From Halobacteriovoraceae bacterium (lineage in GTDB: Bacteria > Bdellovibrionota > Bacteriovoracia > Bacteriovoracales > Bacteriovoracaceae), in NCBI GenBank assembly GCA_002711995.1, contig PASN01000010.1:256485-320484 (forward strand): 64,000 nucleotides of DNA. Direction: 5' to 3'. Below are positions 24,593-33,625 of the stretch, in pieces; positions within the stretch are counted from its first letter, which is position 1; every line of letters starts with the position of its first letter. The notes under the pieces are model-generated. The model saw only the letters and a program-made list of their open reading frames with translations, was not told the origin of the DNA and searched no databases. The translations under genes and the position numbers were made by a program.

Positions 24593-24850
24593 CTATTGAA
24601 AATCTTTAAGCTTTTTAATGACTTCTTTGCCAGGCATCCCAAAAGTGCAACCTCTGTTAAAAGCTCTTCCTCCGTAGACAAGTTTTTCATTAGCAAAAAT
24701 GGATGGAGAAGAATAGTTGTTCCAATCGTGTCCTTTTGGCAAGTTGTCTTGATCTACAATCTCAAAAGGGATGTCCTCTTTCTGCAGCAGCTTAAAGACT
24801 TGTTCCGCGTTCGGGCATCCATTGAAATATAGGACCTTTATAGTTGGCAT
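24593..24850 (-). CDS. Small thioredoxin-fold protein, single-Cys active site
   Basis: An 85-aa glutaredoxin/thioredoxin-like protein. It starts with the strand KVLYFNGCPNAEQVFKLLQ, where the active site reads CPNA, keeping only the first Cys of CxxC. The cis-Pro loop is YSSPSIFANEKLVYGG. A second Cys is in FNRGCTFGMPGKEV. Small proteins of this type occur near mercury and other metal-resistance genes. AGGAGG lies 5 bases before the ATG. It is transcribed toward the His-rich/HupE genes with 57 bases between. Confidence 0.7.
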   Translation of the reverse strand: MPTIKVLYFNGCPNAEQVFKLLQKEDIPFEIVDQDNLPKGHDWNNYSSPSIFANEKLVYGGRAFNRGCTFGMPGKEVIKKLKDFQ

Positions 24851-25041
24851 ACGACCTCCTAGATAAGTTTAAAACCCAAAAAGTGCTTAGGCCAATTAAA
24901 ACAGGCTCGGCTCCAACTTGCCACTTTTTGTGGCTCTTTAAACTATGGCCTATGGACCTAACCCCCTATAATGACATCTACTTTGGTTTTCACCCTTCTT
25001 TGCCACAAACTAAACATCAGTTCACTTCCAAGGAGGAAGAC

Positions 25042-25836
25042 ATGAAGAAGCTAACACTAACTTTAATGACAACTATTACTTTTATCTCTCAAGCATGGGC
25101 GCAACCAAGTTTTGACAACCTAACCAAAGAAGACTTGGACAATATATCTAAAGAGTTTTCGGCCAACTTTGTGCATAAAAGCGGCTCAGGAGCAGCTCCA
25201 CTTGGAGACATTTTTGGCTTTGAGGTGGGGATCTTAGTGGCGGCCACTCAGACACCTGAGATTTCAAAGATATCAGAAAGAGAGGGCGGCGACGCTATAG
25301 ACAGCCTTTATAATGCAGGTATTGCGGGTGCTATATCCATACCTTTTGGGCTAACCGCCGAAGCATTAATTCTTCCAGAGCAAACAATTAGTGGAATGAG
25401 TATAAGCAATCAGTCCTTGGCCTTGAAATGGACATTTTCGAAAACATTTGGCATTCCAATTGTAGACCTGGCCGCAAAGGCACACATGTCCAGCACAAAG
25501 ATTGATTACTCAGACACAGTTGATGGTGTTGATACTAATGTTGAGCTAGAAAACTCAACAAGTGGATTTACAATACTCGCAAGCAAAAACTTCTTTCTTA
25601 TTGAACCATTCATTGGCCTTGGCCAGGTGACTAGAGATACATCCCTATCAGCGACAGGAAGTGCCGTTCTTTTTAATGCGGACTACTCATCAAGCTCCAA
25701 AGAAAGTGTGTCTGGCAGCAGTGGCCAATTCATTGCTGGGGCACAATTAAACTTAGGCCTGATTGGCATTGCAGGCCAATACGAGAATGTATTTGATACA
25801 AGTGTGATCAGTGTGAGGTTAACTTTTGGATTCTAG
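25042..25836 (+). CDS. Outer-membrane beta-barrel protein, hypothetical
   Basis: A 264-aa exported protein with signal peptide MKKLTLTLMTTITFISQAWAQ and alternating hydrophobic beta-strand patterns, ending SVISVRLTFGF with a C-terminal Phe as required for barrel assembly. ATG 25042 is chosen because of AAGGAGG (25030-25036); a longer in-frame reading to 24844 has no support. The mid part (ASKNFFLIEPFIGLGQV; QLNLGLIGIAGQYE) resembles DUF6588-like barrels. Single gene; a TATAAT at 24976-24981 is a possible -10 box. Function unknown. Confidence 0.72.
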   Translation: MKKLTLTLMTTITFISQAWAQPSFDNLTKEDLDNISKEFSANFVHKSGSGAAPLGDIFGFEVGILVAATQTPEISKISEREGGDAIDSLYNAGIAGAISIPFGLTAEALILPEQTISGMSISNQSLALKWTFSKTFGIPIVDLAAKAHMSSTKIDYSDTVDGVDTNVELENSTSGFTILASKNFFLIEPFIGLGQVTRDTSLSATGSAVLFNADYSSSSKESVSGSSGQFIAGAQLNLGLIGIAGQYENVFDTSVISVRLTFGF

Positions 25837-26007
25837 CACCTAAACTGTGGGCCAGGACTAGACCCTCACCAATAATTCCCAACTTTAGTGCTATTAACCT
25901 CTTAATATGTTGGATAGTTATCCAAATTAACCTATGATTGTTCGATGCATATTTCATCAACGACAACAAAGCGCAGCACGTTCATGGGCAACTAGGGAAT
26001 AAAAACA

Positions 26008-26511
26008 ATGAAGTTAAAAAAAAAATTCTCGCCAAGCAATATCCTGTTTTTGATTATATTGTCCATTGCGATCTACACTCAAATCCCAGCAATAACCAAC
26101 AACATAAACCAAGAAGGTATTGAATTGCCAGGCCTAAGCTTGGAGTTGGCAGTTGAAGAAGGCAGTGTTCAGTTTCCGCCAAAGTCTAAGGCCATAGCAT
26201 TCTTCTGGTCTACAAGTTGTCCACCTTGCAAGCTTGAAATGGCGAGATATAAAGAGTCTATAAATAACGGAAAGATTCCTGAGGAGAGCTTCTTCGCCAT
26301 AAATCCTTATGAGTCAAAAGAAACAATAGAAAAGTTTCTAAAAAAGAACCCTCACCCATTTGTATTTATAAAAGATAAAAAGCTCGCAAACTTCTTAAAC
26401 GTTCAAGCAACACCCACGACAGTCTTAATAGAAAATAGGAAAGTCCACACTATGAAGACAGGGCTTAGTGTTATAGGTATATGGAGTGCGGAATCTTTTT
26501 TTAAAGATTAA
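26008..26511 (+). CDS. Membrane-anchored TlpA/ResA-like thioredoxin
   Basis: A 167-aa protein with a single N-terminal anchor (NILFLIILSIAIYTQIP) and a periplasmic thioredoxin fold. The active site is AFFWSTSCPPCKLEMARYK (CPPC) and the cis-Pro loop is NVQATPTTVLIENRKV. TlpA-type proteins act as periplasmic thiol reductases, for example in cytochrome c or copper-site maturation. It is monocistronic and convergent with a hypothetical gene (4-base overlap of stops). The electron donor could be the CcdA protein encoded at 47478-48203, but this is inference. Confidence 0.85.
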   Translation: MKLKKKFSPSNILFLIILSIAIYTQIPAITNNINQEGIELPGLSLELAVEEGSVQFPPKSKAIAFFWSTSCPPCKLEMARYKESINNGKIPEESFFAINPYESKETIEKFLKKNPHPFVFIKDKKLANFLNVQATPTTVLIENRKVHTMKTGLSVIGIWSAESFFKD

Positions 26512-27008
26512 TCAATACGATATCTAATTATGAAAGATGTATTAATCTGTATATTACCCTTTCTATAAAGGATCAGCTTCTCACGCATAAGAGACTTTAA
26601 AGTGCGAGAAAATTCCCCATCAGAGAGTTCATACTGAGGGTATTCTTTCCAAAGCCTTTTTAGTTCTTCAAGAAACTCTTTTTCTCTTTTTCTGAAACGA
26701 CCAAGTTTTCTTAGTTGAAACAAAAGAAAGCATTCGCTTTCATCAACTTCAAATTGCAACCCTTCCAATATGGTTAAGAGCAGGTCAGTCCCCAATACTT
26801 GGGCCTTATCTTTGCCTTTGTTCTTGGAAAAAGTATCCAGTCCTTCAAGCAGAGGTCCAAACTTAAATGATATTGTTTCAATAAATGGCTTGGGGTCGCT
26901 TGAGGGGATAACTGCTGTAGTTATACTCTTTTTTAATAGGGTTTCAAATTTATCAATTGCTGTGAGGTCAACTTTCTCAATTATCGAACTAAAAACTTCT
27001 TCTAACAT
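26508..27008 (-). CDS. Hypothetical cytoplasmic protein
   Basis: A 166-aa soluble protein, no signal peptide or membrane helix. The first half is helical; the second (FRKREKEFLEELKRLWKEY ... EFSRTLKSLMREKLILYRKGNIQIN) reads like a winged-helix domain, with a helix-turn-helix followed by a beta-hairpin. It could be a DNA-binding protein, but no family is recognised. Stop overlaps the stop of the thioredoxin gene on the other strand by 4 bases. Confidence 0.55.
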   Translation of the reverse strand: MLEEVFSSIIEKVDLTAIDKFETLLKKSITTAVIPSSDPKPFIETISFKFGPLLEGLDTFSKNKGKDKAQVLGTDLLLTILEGLQFEVDESECFLLFQLRKLGRFRKREKEFLEELKRLWKEYPQYELSDGEFSRTLKSLMREKLILYRKGNIQINTSFIIRYRID

Positions 27009-27162
27009 TTGTTTCCTTTAAGTGATTGCACACCAAGAAATAGCATAATCAGGCCGCTTTGTATCGTCTTTAATCTTCTTTCGCTACTCTAGGACAGAGT
27101 CAATTTATTTAAAAACACGACATAATGACGCCACGCAAGTGCAGTGCTAGTCGATTTTAGAA

Positions 27163-28005
27163 TCAGTAGTTCTCGCAAATGCCTAACTGACATTCATTTT
27201 GCTTTAAAACACCAGACTTTATTTCAATCTCTTCCTTAAGAAGCTCTAGGGAAAACTCAAATGCTTCTCTTTCATCAGACTCCAAGTCATTTAGCAATTG
27301 TTGCTCCAAATTTTCTAGGTCTTGATTCAACTCGGTTAATTCGTCCCTTCTGCTTTCAAATTCTTTGTGGGCATTATCATTGTTTATATCAAAAAATCTT
27401 GAGATTGATTGCCCAACACTTGCCAAAATTATTCCCCCAAAGTGGAACTGATTAGCAAAGGCAAATTCGCTGATTCGCAAACCTAAGGTTTTGGTCTTTT
27501 GATTCCTTGATTTTTGCCACCCTTTCTTTAAATTTTTAAAGAAGCTTCCTTTTAGGGTCCCGGCCCTTGAAGCGGCACGCTTCACAGCACCGTAAACCAA
27601 TTTAACTAAACTAAGCTCGGCAGCGTAGGAAGAGAACTTTCCTGATATGTCCAGGGAGAGCAAAGTAAAAAAGAATAGGTCCTTATCGAACTTGCTATCT
27701 CCGTAACATTTATCCAATGCCAGATAGTATCCTTGAGAATCAATCATTGCCTGAAAAGATGAGCTAACCTTAAACTCTGGGAGCTCTCCCTCTATTAGAT
27801 TAACAAAGATTGATGCCTCATATGCGGAGTCAAGCCACACAGTAGACTTTTTGGAGGAGGACTCAGCTAGATCCCCTTCGCACATTTTAAGCGTTTTAAC
27901 GAAGATTTCTTGATCGAACTTTACCAGTAAGTCATACCTATCCTGAATATTGGCCATAAGACCTCCAGAAAAGACTAGAATGAAAATAGCAAAGTATGCC
28001 TTCAT
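27163..28005 (-). CDS. Secreted hypothetical protein with C-terminal coiled coil
   Basis: About 280 aa. ATG at 28005 gives signal peptide MKAYFAIFILVFSGGLMAN; the upstream in-frame starts add a polar stretch. Residues 200-260 (EFESRRDELTELNQDLENLEQQLLNDLES) form a clear coiled coil. A Lys/Arg-rich region (GSFFKNLKKGWQKSRNQKTK) precedes a short hydrophobic helix. The C-terminus NECQLGICENY has two Cys. Next gene upstream is another secreted hypothetical on the same strand, with a strong hairpin between them. Function unknown. Confidence 0.6.
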   Translation of the reverse strand: MKAYFAIFILVFSGGLMANIQDRYDLLVKFDQEIFVKTLKMCEGDLAESSSKKSTVWLDSAYEASIFVNLIEGELPEFKVSSSFQAMIDSQGYYLALDKCYGDSKFDKDLFFFTLLSLDISGKFSSYAAELSLVKLVYGAVKRAASRAGTLKGSFFKNLKKGWQKSRNQKTKTLGLRISEFAFANQFHFGGIILASVGQSISRFFDINNDNAHKEFESRRDELTELNQDLENLEQQLLNDLESDEREAFEFSLELLKEEIEIKSGVLKQNECQLGICENY

Positions 28006-28025
28006 AGTATGATGTTCCCCATCGG

Positions 28026-28054
28026 GCATGACTGCGTACAACACGCAGTCATGC
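28026..28054 (-). terminator. Perfect hairpin between two secreted-protein genes
   Basis: Perfect 12-bp stem GCATGACTGCGT / ACGCAGTCATGC with a 5-base loop, 7 bases after the stop of the upstream minus-strand gene (28062) and 21 bases before the ATG of the next. No U-tract. It could stop, attenuate or stabilise transcript ends between the genes. Confidence 0.6.
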
Positions 28055-28061
28055 TAGTGTT

Positions 28062-28664
28062 TTAAGATTTTAGTTCTGGTCTAAGATTATATAGCTCAAC
28101 TGCTTCTTTAAGCTTTTCCGCGTACTGAATTCCAGACGGACCGGCAGAGTCAAGCACACCCTCAGTATTGTCGATTATATAGCTCTTAAGAAGGTACTCC
28201 TCCATTAATTGAACATCTTCTCCTGAAAGTTTATCATTATCTATAAGGAAGTCTAAGATTGCACCAGAGCTACCTCCGAGAACTAGTCCTAAAATCAGGC
28301 CTGAGCCAGCACCGCTTGTCGCGGCGGTAACCATTTTGGTTGACCCAACTCCTGCTCCGACAAGTCCCCCAAAGCCTCCTAAGAAATACTTAAAATTGCC
28401 CTCGTTCTCTTTCTCATCCTCAACAACTTTATCAATAACTTCTTGTTCCATTTTAAGGCCGGCAATATAGTCGCATTCATTTGAATTTGGATTTTCACAT
28501 AGTTTTATATGTCTTTTGTTTCCTACCTTAATAATCTTAATTGAGCTTTGGTCATCAAATTTTAGAGTAAAAAGTTTCGGTGCACCCGCAAATGCAGAAC
28601 CGATAGTTGCTGATGCTGTTAAAAGAATTGCCATGCTCTTTCTCAGACATAAAAGATTTTTCAT
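28062..28664 (-). CDS. Secreted hypothetical with Gly-rich membrane-like hairpin
   Basis: A 200-aa exported protein with signal peptide KSMAILLTASATIGSAFAG. Two Gly/Ala-rich hydrophobic stretches (GNFKYFLGGFGGLVGAGVG and GAGSGLILGLVLGGSSGAIL) resemble Gly-zipper helices that insert in membranes. A Cys pair (LCENPNSNEC) may be disulphide-bonded. Start supported by AAGGAG before the ATG. It lies upstream of the coiled-coil secreted protein gene and may share its transcript. No family recognised. Confidence 0.6.
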   Translation of the reverse strand: MKNLLCLRKSMAILLTASATIGSAFAGAPKLFTLKFDDQSSIKIIKVGNKRHIKLCENPNSNECDYIAGLKMEQEVIDKVVEDEKENEGNFKYFLGGFGGLVGAGVGSTKMVTAATSGAGSGLILGLVLGGSSGAILDFLIDNDKLSGEDVQLMEEYLLKSYIIDNTEGVLDSAGPSGIQYAEKLKEAVELYNLRPELKS

Positions 28665-28787
28665 TATTTCTCCTTTTTCTTTTTAGTCTAATAGGTATGG
28701 AGAATGAAGTGTTCATGCTGAAAAAGTTTATATACCCTGTCACATTTTTTGACACTAAAGGAACTAATTAATTTCGGTAACTTAAGG

Positions 28788-28808
28788 CCGCTAGTGGTAT
28801 CCTAGCGG
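28788..28808. terminator. Hairpin downstream of fghA
   Basis: Perfect 7-bp stem CCGCTAG / CTAGCGG, 7-base loop, 8 bases past the fghA stop on the minus strand. A short T-rich run (ATTTTTATT) follows on the plus strand instead, so it looks better as a plus-strand terminator, although no plus-strand gene is seen before it. Confidence 0.45.
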
Positions 28809-28815
28809 CAGATTT

Positions 28816-29643
28816 TTATTCTAGATGTGATAAATGAAACTCGATGTGACCTTTTAAAAAGGTTGAGATGAAATAATAGCTATGATCGTAACCTTCTCTA
28901 TAATTTATATCCGCTACGCCCTCACCACAGACCTCCTCAAATTTTTGAGTTAGCAATTCCTTTTCCAAGAATTCGTCGGCCGTTCCTTGATCAATCAGAA
29001 TCTTGCTCTTTGCCTTTTTGCCAGATTTGGTTAATTCTATTGCGTCATACTCTTTCCATTTGGTTTCATCATCACCAAGGTAGCCCTTAAAGGCCTTTTG
29101 CCCCCATGGGCAATTTACGGGGTTTACTATAGGTGAGAATGCCGAAACTGACTCAAACTTATCACTATCCCTTATTCCACAGACAAGCGCCCCATGCCCT
29201 CCCATGGAATGTCCAAAGATTGATATTTTTTTAATGCCAAAGTCCTCTCTCAAGAGTTTTACAATATCTTTCACTACATAGTCATACATCTGGTAGCTAC
29301 TTTCATAATTCTCGGTTCTAGCATTAAGGTAAAAACTAGCACCGCTGCCAAAATCGTAACTGTCATCCTCTCCAGGAATGTTTTGTCCTCGGGGAGATGT
29401 ATCTGGGCAAATGACCATAGTGTTTGTTCCGGCCAGGTGCGCTTGCACCCCGGCCTTGGTAATAAAGTTTTCTTCGTTGCAAGTAAGTCCTGACAGCCAG
29501 ATAACAGCACTTTCAACTTCCTCGATGTTTTTTGGAAGAAAGGCGGAAAAATTCATTTTCGTTTTTGTGGACTCTGAATGATGCTCACAAAAAATAGTCT
29601 CTCCACCAAAGCTTTTATGTTTTTTCAATACTGTGTAAGACAT
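28816..29643 (-). CDS. fghA: S-formylglutathione hydrolase
   Basis: A 275-aa esterase-D-family alpha/beta hydrolase. Nucleophile Ser is in ISIFGHSMGGHGAL; catalytic Asp in DQGTADEFL; catalytic His in REGYDHSYYFI. The N-terminal LSGLTCNEENFITKAG segment is a family hallmark with the oxyanion region. It hydrolyses S-formylglutathione to formate and glutathione, the second step of formaldehyde detoxification, directly after the product of the adjacent adhC (2-base gap). Cytoplasmic. Divergent LysR gene probably controls both. Confidence 0.95.
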   Translation of the reverse strand: MSYTVLKKHKSFGGETIFCEHHSESTKTKMNFSAFLPKNIEEVESAVIWLSGLTCNEENFITKAGVQAHLAGTNTMVICPDTSPRGQNIPGEDDSYDFGSGASFYLNARTENYESSYQMYDYVVKDIVKLLREDFGIKKISIFGHSMGGHGALVCGIRDSDKFESVSAFSPIVNPVNCPWGQKAFKGYLGDDETKWKEYDAIELTKSGKKAKSKILIDQGTADEFLEKELLTQKFEEVCGEGVADINYREGYDHSYYFISTFLKGHIEFHLSHLE

Positions 29644-29645
29644 AT

Positions 29646-30803
<1,158 letters not shown>

Positions 30804-30809
30804 TTACCT

Positions 30810-30838
30810 ATCATAGTTCATTGACAATCCTCACTCAA
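30810..30838 (-). promoter_or_regulatory. Promoter of adhC-fghA
   Basis: Minus strand TTGAGT (30838-30833), a 17-base spacer, TATGAT (30815-30810), 31 bases from -10 to ATG. The region is shared with the divergent LysR gene, as usual for LysR-controlled operons. A plus-strand TTGACA (30821-30826) with a weak -10 overlaps it. Confidence 0.6.
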
Positions 30839-30857
30839 GTTGACAGATTGTTTACAC

Positions 30858-31745
30858 ATGGAAACAGTTAAAAACTTACAAACAATACTGGCGTTTGTGC
30901 AAGTGGCAGGCCTAAAGAGTTTCTCGGCAGCGGCAAAAGAGCTCGGTGTGTCTAAAGCATATGTAAGCAAACAGGTTCAAAAGTTGGAGGATGAGCTTGG
31001 ACAGCGCTTGCTTAATCGCTCAACAAGAATGGTTGAGCTAACCCATGCTGGTGGAAAATTTTACGAGGCATGCTCTGCAAGTTTATACAACATTTCAAAG
31101 GCACAGGAGGAGATTCTTCAAAATGCAGACTCTCCTCACGGCAAGCTTAAAATTAGTTTGGCCGGAGCTTTTGGAGAGGACTACATTTCCCCATTCTTAG
31201 GATCGTTTATTAAAAAGTATCCACGAATCCAAGTAGAGCTACATTTTGAAGAAAAACTTGTAGACTTGGTAAAAGAGTCTTACGACATTGCTATCAGGGT
31301 AGGCCCTCTTAAAGACTCTTCGCTGATTGCTAAAAAGATAGCCATTAGAAAAGAGTATATTTGTGCAACACCTTCTTATCTCAACCTTCATGGCATACCA
31401 AAGATCCCAGAAGACTTAAAAGCGCACAATTGCATAACTCCAAAGGACAATTGGAATTTATTCTTAAATGAGAAGCTTGCGCCCTTTAGAGTGAATTCAA
31501 ATTTTAAAAGCAACAACGGTCGTTCAATGATGAAGGCAACATTAGCTGATTTAGGTATTTGCATGCTGCCGGGAGTTTACGTTAGACCTTATATAGAAAG
31601 TGGGCAACTTGTCTCTCTTCTTGAATCGTTCACTCCAAAAGAAGTGCCCATTTGGGCACTTACACCTAGTAGAAAGAATATGCCCTTAAGTGTTAAAGCA
31701 TTCTTGGAGGAAGTGGCGTCTCAGTTTGATGCCAAAACCTTCTAA
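30858..31745 (+). CDS. LysR-family regulator divergent to formaldehyde genes
   Basis: About 295 aa. Start ATG 30858 chosen because the earlier TTG (30840) is part of a promoter-like TTGACAG and lies upstream of the HTH by too much. HTH: FVQVAGLKSFSAAAKELGVSKAYVSKQVQKLEDELGQRLL. The effector domain starts around LKISLAGAFGEDYISPFLGSF and shows the substrate-binding fold of the family (IRVGPLKDSSLIAKKI). It reads away from adhC-fghA across a 78-base gap, which suggests that it activates them with formaldehyde or a derivative as signal. No Shine-Dalgarno is seen. Confidence 0.85.
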   Translation: METVKNLQTILAFVQVAGLKSFSAAAKELGVSKAYVSKQVQKLEDELGQRLLNRSTRMVELTHAGGKFYEACSASLYNISKAQEEILQNADSPHGKLKISLAGAFGEDYISPFLGSFIKKYPRIQVELHFEEKLVDLVKESYDIAIRVGPLKDSSLIAKKIAIRKEYICATPSYLNLHGIPKIPEDLKAHNCITPKDNWNLFLNEKLAPFRVNSNFKSNNGRSMMKATLADLGICMLPGVYVRPYIESGQLVSLLESFTPKEVPIWALTPSRKNMPLSVKAFLEEVASQFDAKTF

Positions 31746-33416
31746 TTAAGCGGCCCAATCTTCAAAGCGGTCTTCTTCTTCGTCAATTTGGGCATTGGTT
31801 GTGGACTGTTTTTGCTCTGGAGTTTTTTCAACAACTCTTTGAGGCTTTAGACCAACAATGGCCTCGAGAGCTTTAATATTTTCAGCAATCATATCGACCA
31901 TACTTTTTAGTTTAACAGACGATACTTCAACCTCTTTTGAGCTTTGATTAGCGACTGAGATAGTTGAGCTAATTTCTTGCATTGCTAAGTTGATTTCATT
32001 AACACCCGATTGCTGCTCCCTTGAGGCCTCTGCAACTTCTTGAGAGGAGGACTGCACGATTCTAAATTTTTCAGAAATTTCTTCGAATGCTTCCTGAGCT
32101 TTTTCAGATATTTGAACACTTTGATTGATTTGATTCTTATTCTCACCAAGAGATTTTTGCAGGCCTTCTTGTGAGCTTTCCACCAATTTATTAACCTGTG
32201 TCAGAGAGTCTTCAAGCAGGTCTGTGATTTCTTTGGCCGATCTGCCGCTAACTTTTGCCAAGTTTCCAATTTCTTCAGCAACAACAGAAAATCCTTTTCC
32301 ATGAGCACCCGCTCTTGCGGCTTCAACAGATGCGTTAAAGGAAAGAAGCTTTGTTTGAAAAACGATATCATTGATGACATTGGTTTTATTTTTGATTTCA
32401 ACAAAAACAGCGATTATCTTTTCAAGATCTTTATTGTTTTTTTCAACACTACCGGCCAGTTTGTCCGAAGCCTGATCAACCCTTTGTATCATGTCTCGCA
32501 ACTCCTCGACAGTACGAATCCCCTTTTGGATAACTTGGTTGCTCTCATTCACAAGCACTGTTGAATTTTCAGCGTGTTTTGCGTTGCCTTCAACCATTTT
32601 GCTAATTTCATGCAACGAAGAAGACGTTTCTGTCACACTGGATGCCTGCTCTCTTGAAGCACTTGCTAAAGAAGTTGCTCTCTCTCTAAGATCCCCTGAC
32701 ATCTTCGTAAGATCAAGGTTTCCATTGCCAAGGGCCTTAGCTATAGTTGTAAGTTTATTAGAAACACTCCTAGTTAATAGAAAGGCGGCAAACAATGCGA
32801 CAAGAACGCCAATTAATAAAAATGACACCATGAAAGTTTCTGCATTTTTAAAACTTGATTTACCAGATAAGAACTCGCGTTCACCCAACTCTCCAACTGT
32901 GTCTTGAAGCTTATCTAGCTTATCTCTTGCAGCTTCAAAGGCTGCTGACAGGTTAAAGCTTTCAAGTGCGGCTTCCTCAAGGTTGTTAGTAGCCGCGAAC
33001 TTGCCCTGCTCATTAAGACCTAATTTGCTATTGGAAAGTGTTTTCCAAATTTCAAATTTTTCAACGAACTCTGCGCTTAGTTTTTTCTCGCCTTCAGAGC
33101 TACCCAATTTCTGATATGCATTAAAGCGGTCAATCACCTGTTGGCGGTTTTCAAAATATTCCGCGGCCAATTCTTTTCGTTTATCACTTGAGAGCCCAGA
33201 TAATAAGAGTGACCTTTCAGCGACCAAGGCCTGCTGAAAATCTCTATCTGCTTGAGAAAGCAGTTCCACAGTAGGCAAGCGAGTTTTAAAGACTGATCGC
33301 AGGTTTTCTTGGACATTAACAAGTGAGCTGTGCCCTATAAGACCAATAGAAACTTTTATGCTTAACAAAAAGAAGGCAAATAAAAGTACTTGCGTTTTAA
33401 TGGTCATTTTTTTCAC
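31746..33416 (-). CDS. Methyl-accepting chemotaxis protein with periplasmic four-helix-like sensor
   Basis: A 556-aa receptor. TM1 at residues 7-28 (VLLFAFFLLSIKVSIG), periplasmic helical sensor (about 30-190), TM2 at about 193-215 (FMVSFLLIGVLVALFAAFLL), HAMP-like linker, then the signalling coiled coil with hairpin tip NDIVFQTKLLSFNASVEAARAGAHGKGF. C-terminal acidic tail DEEEDRFEDWAA may tether CheR/CheB methylation enzymes. GTG start with GGAGA 5 bases upstream. No other che gene nearby, so the ligand and pathway partners are unknown. Confidence 0.93.
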   Translation of the reverse strand: MKKMTIKTQVLLFAFFLLSIKVSIGLIGHSSLVNVQENLRSVFKTRLPTVELLSQADRDFQQALVAERSLLLSGLSSDKRKELAAEYFENRQQVIDRFNAYQKLGSSEGEKKLSAEFVEKFEIWKTLSNSKLGLNEQGKFAATNNLEEAALESFNLSAAFEAARDKLDKLQDTVGELGEREFLSGKSSFKNAETFMVSFLLIGVLVALFAAFLLTRSVSNKLTTIAKALGNGNLDLTKMSGDLRERATSLASASREQASSVTETSSSLHEISKMVEGNAKHAENSTVLVNESNQVIQKGIRTVEELRDMIQRVDQASDKLAGSVEKNNKDLEKIIAVFVEIKNKTNVINDIVFQTKLLSFNASVEAARAGAHGKGFSVVAEEIGNLAKVSGRSAKEITDLLEDSLTQVNKLVESSQEGLQKSLGENKNQINQSVQISEKAQEAFEEISEKFRIVQSSSQEVAEASREQQSGVNEINLAMQEISSTISVANQSSKEVEVSSVKLKSMVDMIAENIKALEAIVGLKPQRVVEKTPEQKQSTTNAQIDEEEDRFEDWAA

Positions 33417-33579
33417 GGTTTTCTCCTAAAATTAAATAAAACTAATGGTAGCTAATATTCCGATTCGGCAATTTATTTTTAAAAATTAAAGGAAAATTAA
33501 CACGGACCCTAATCTAAATGAATGGCAACATTTTCCACGCATTAAAATATCCTAACAATACTTCAAGTTTCTATTTTAA

Positions 33580-33608
33580 TTGACGTAACAAGCTACCTAA
33601 GAATACGT
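33580..33608 (+). promoter_or_regulatory. Promoter of the alginate-export-like porin gene
   Basis: TTGACG (33580-33585), a 17-base spacer, ATACGT (33603-33608; weak -10, neighbouring TACGTA possible). A good Shine-Dalgarno AAAGGGAG follows shortly before the ATG at 33626. Confidence 0.45.
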
Positions 33609-33625
33609 ACTAAAAGGGAGCTTTT

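Noticed and set aside
24844-25041. Longer start for the barrel gene at 25042.
   Set aside because: The extra residues are not signal-like, and a perfect Shine-Dalgarno and signal peptide mark the ATG at 25042.
27121-27133. A 13-base string CATAATGACGCCA also present at 39091-39103.
   Set aside because: Repeats of 13 bases are frequent by chance in a window of this size, and the two contexts differ.
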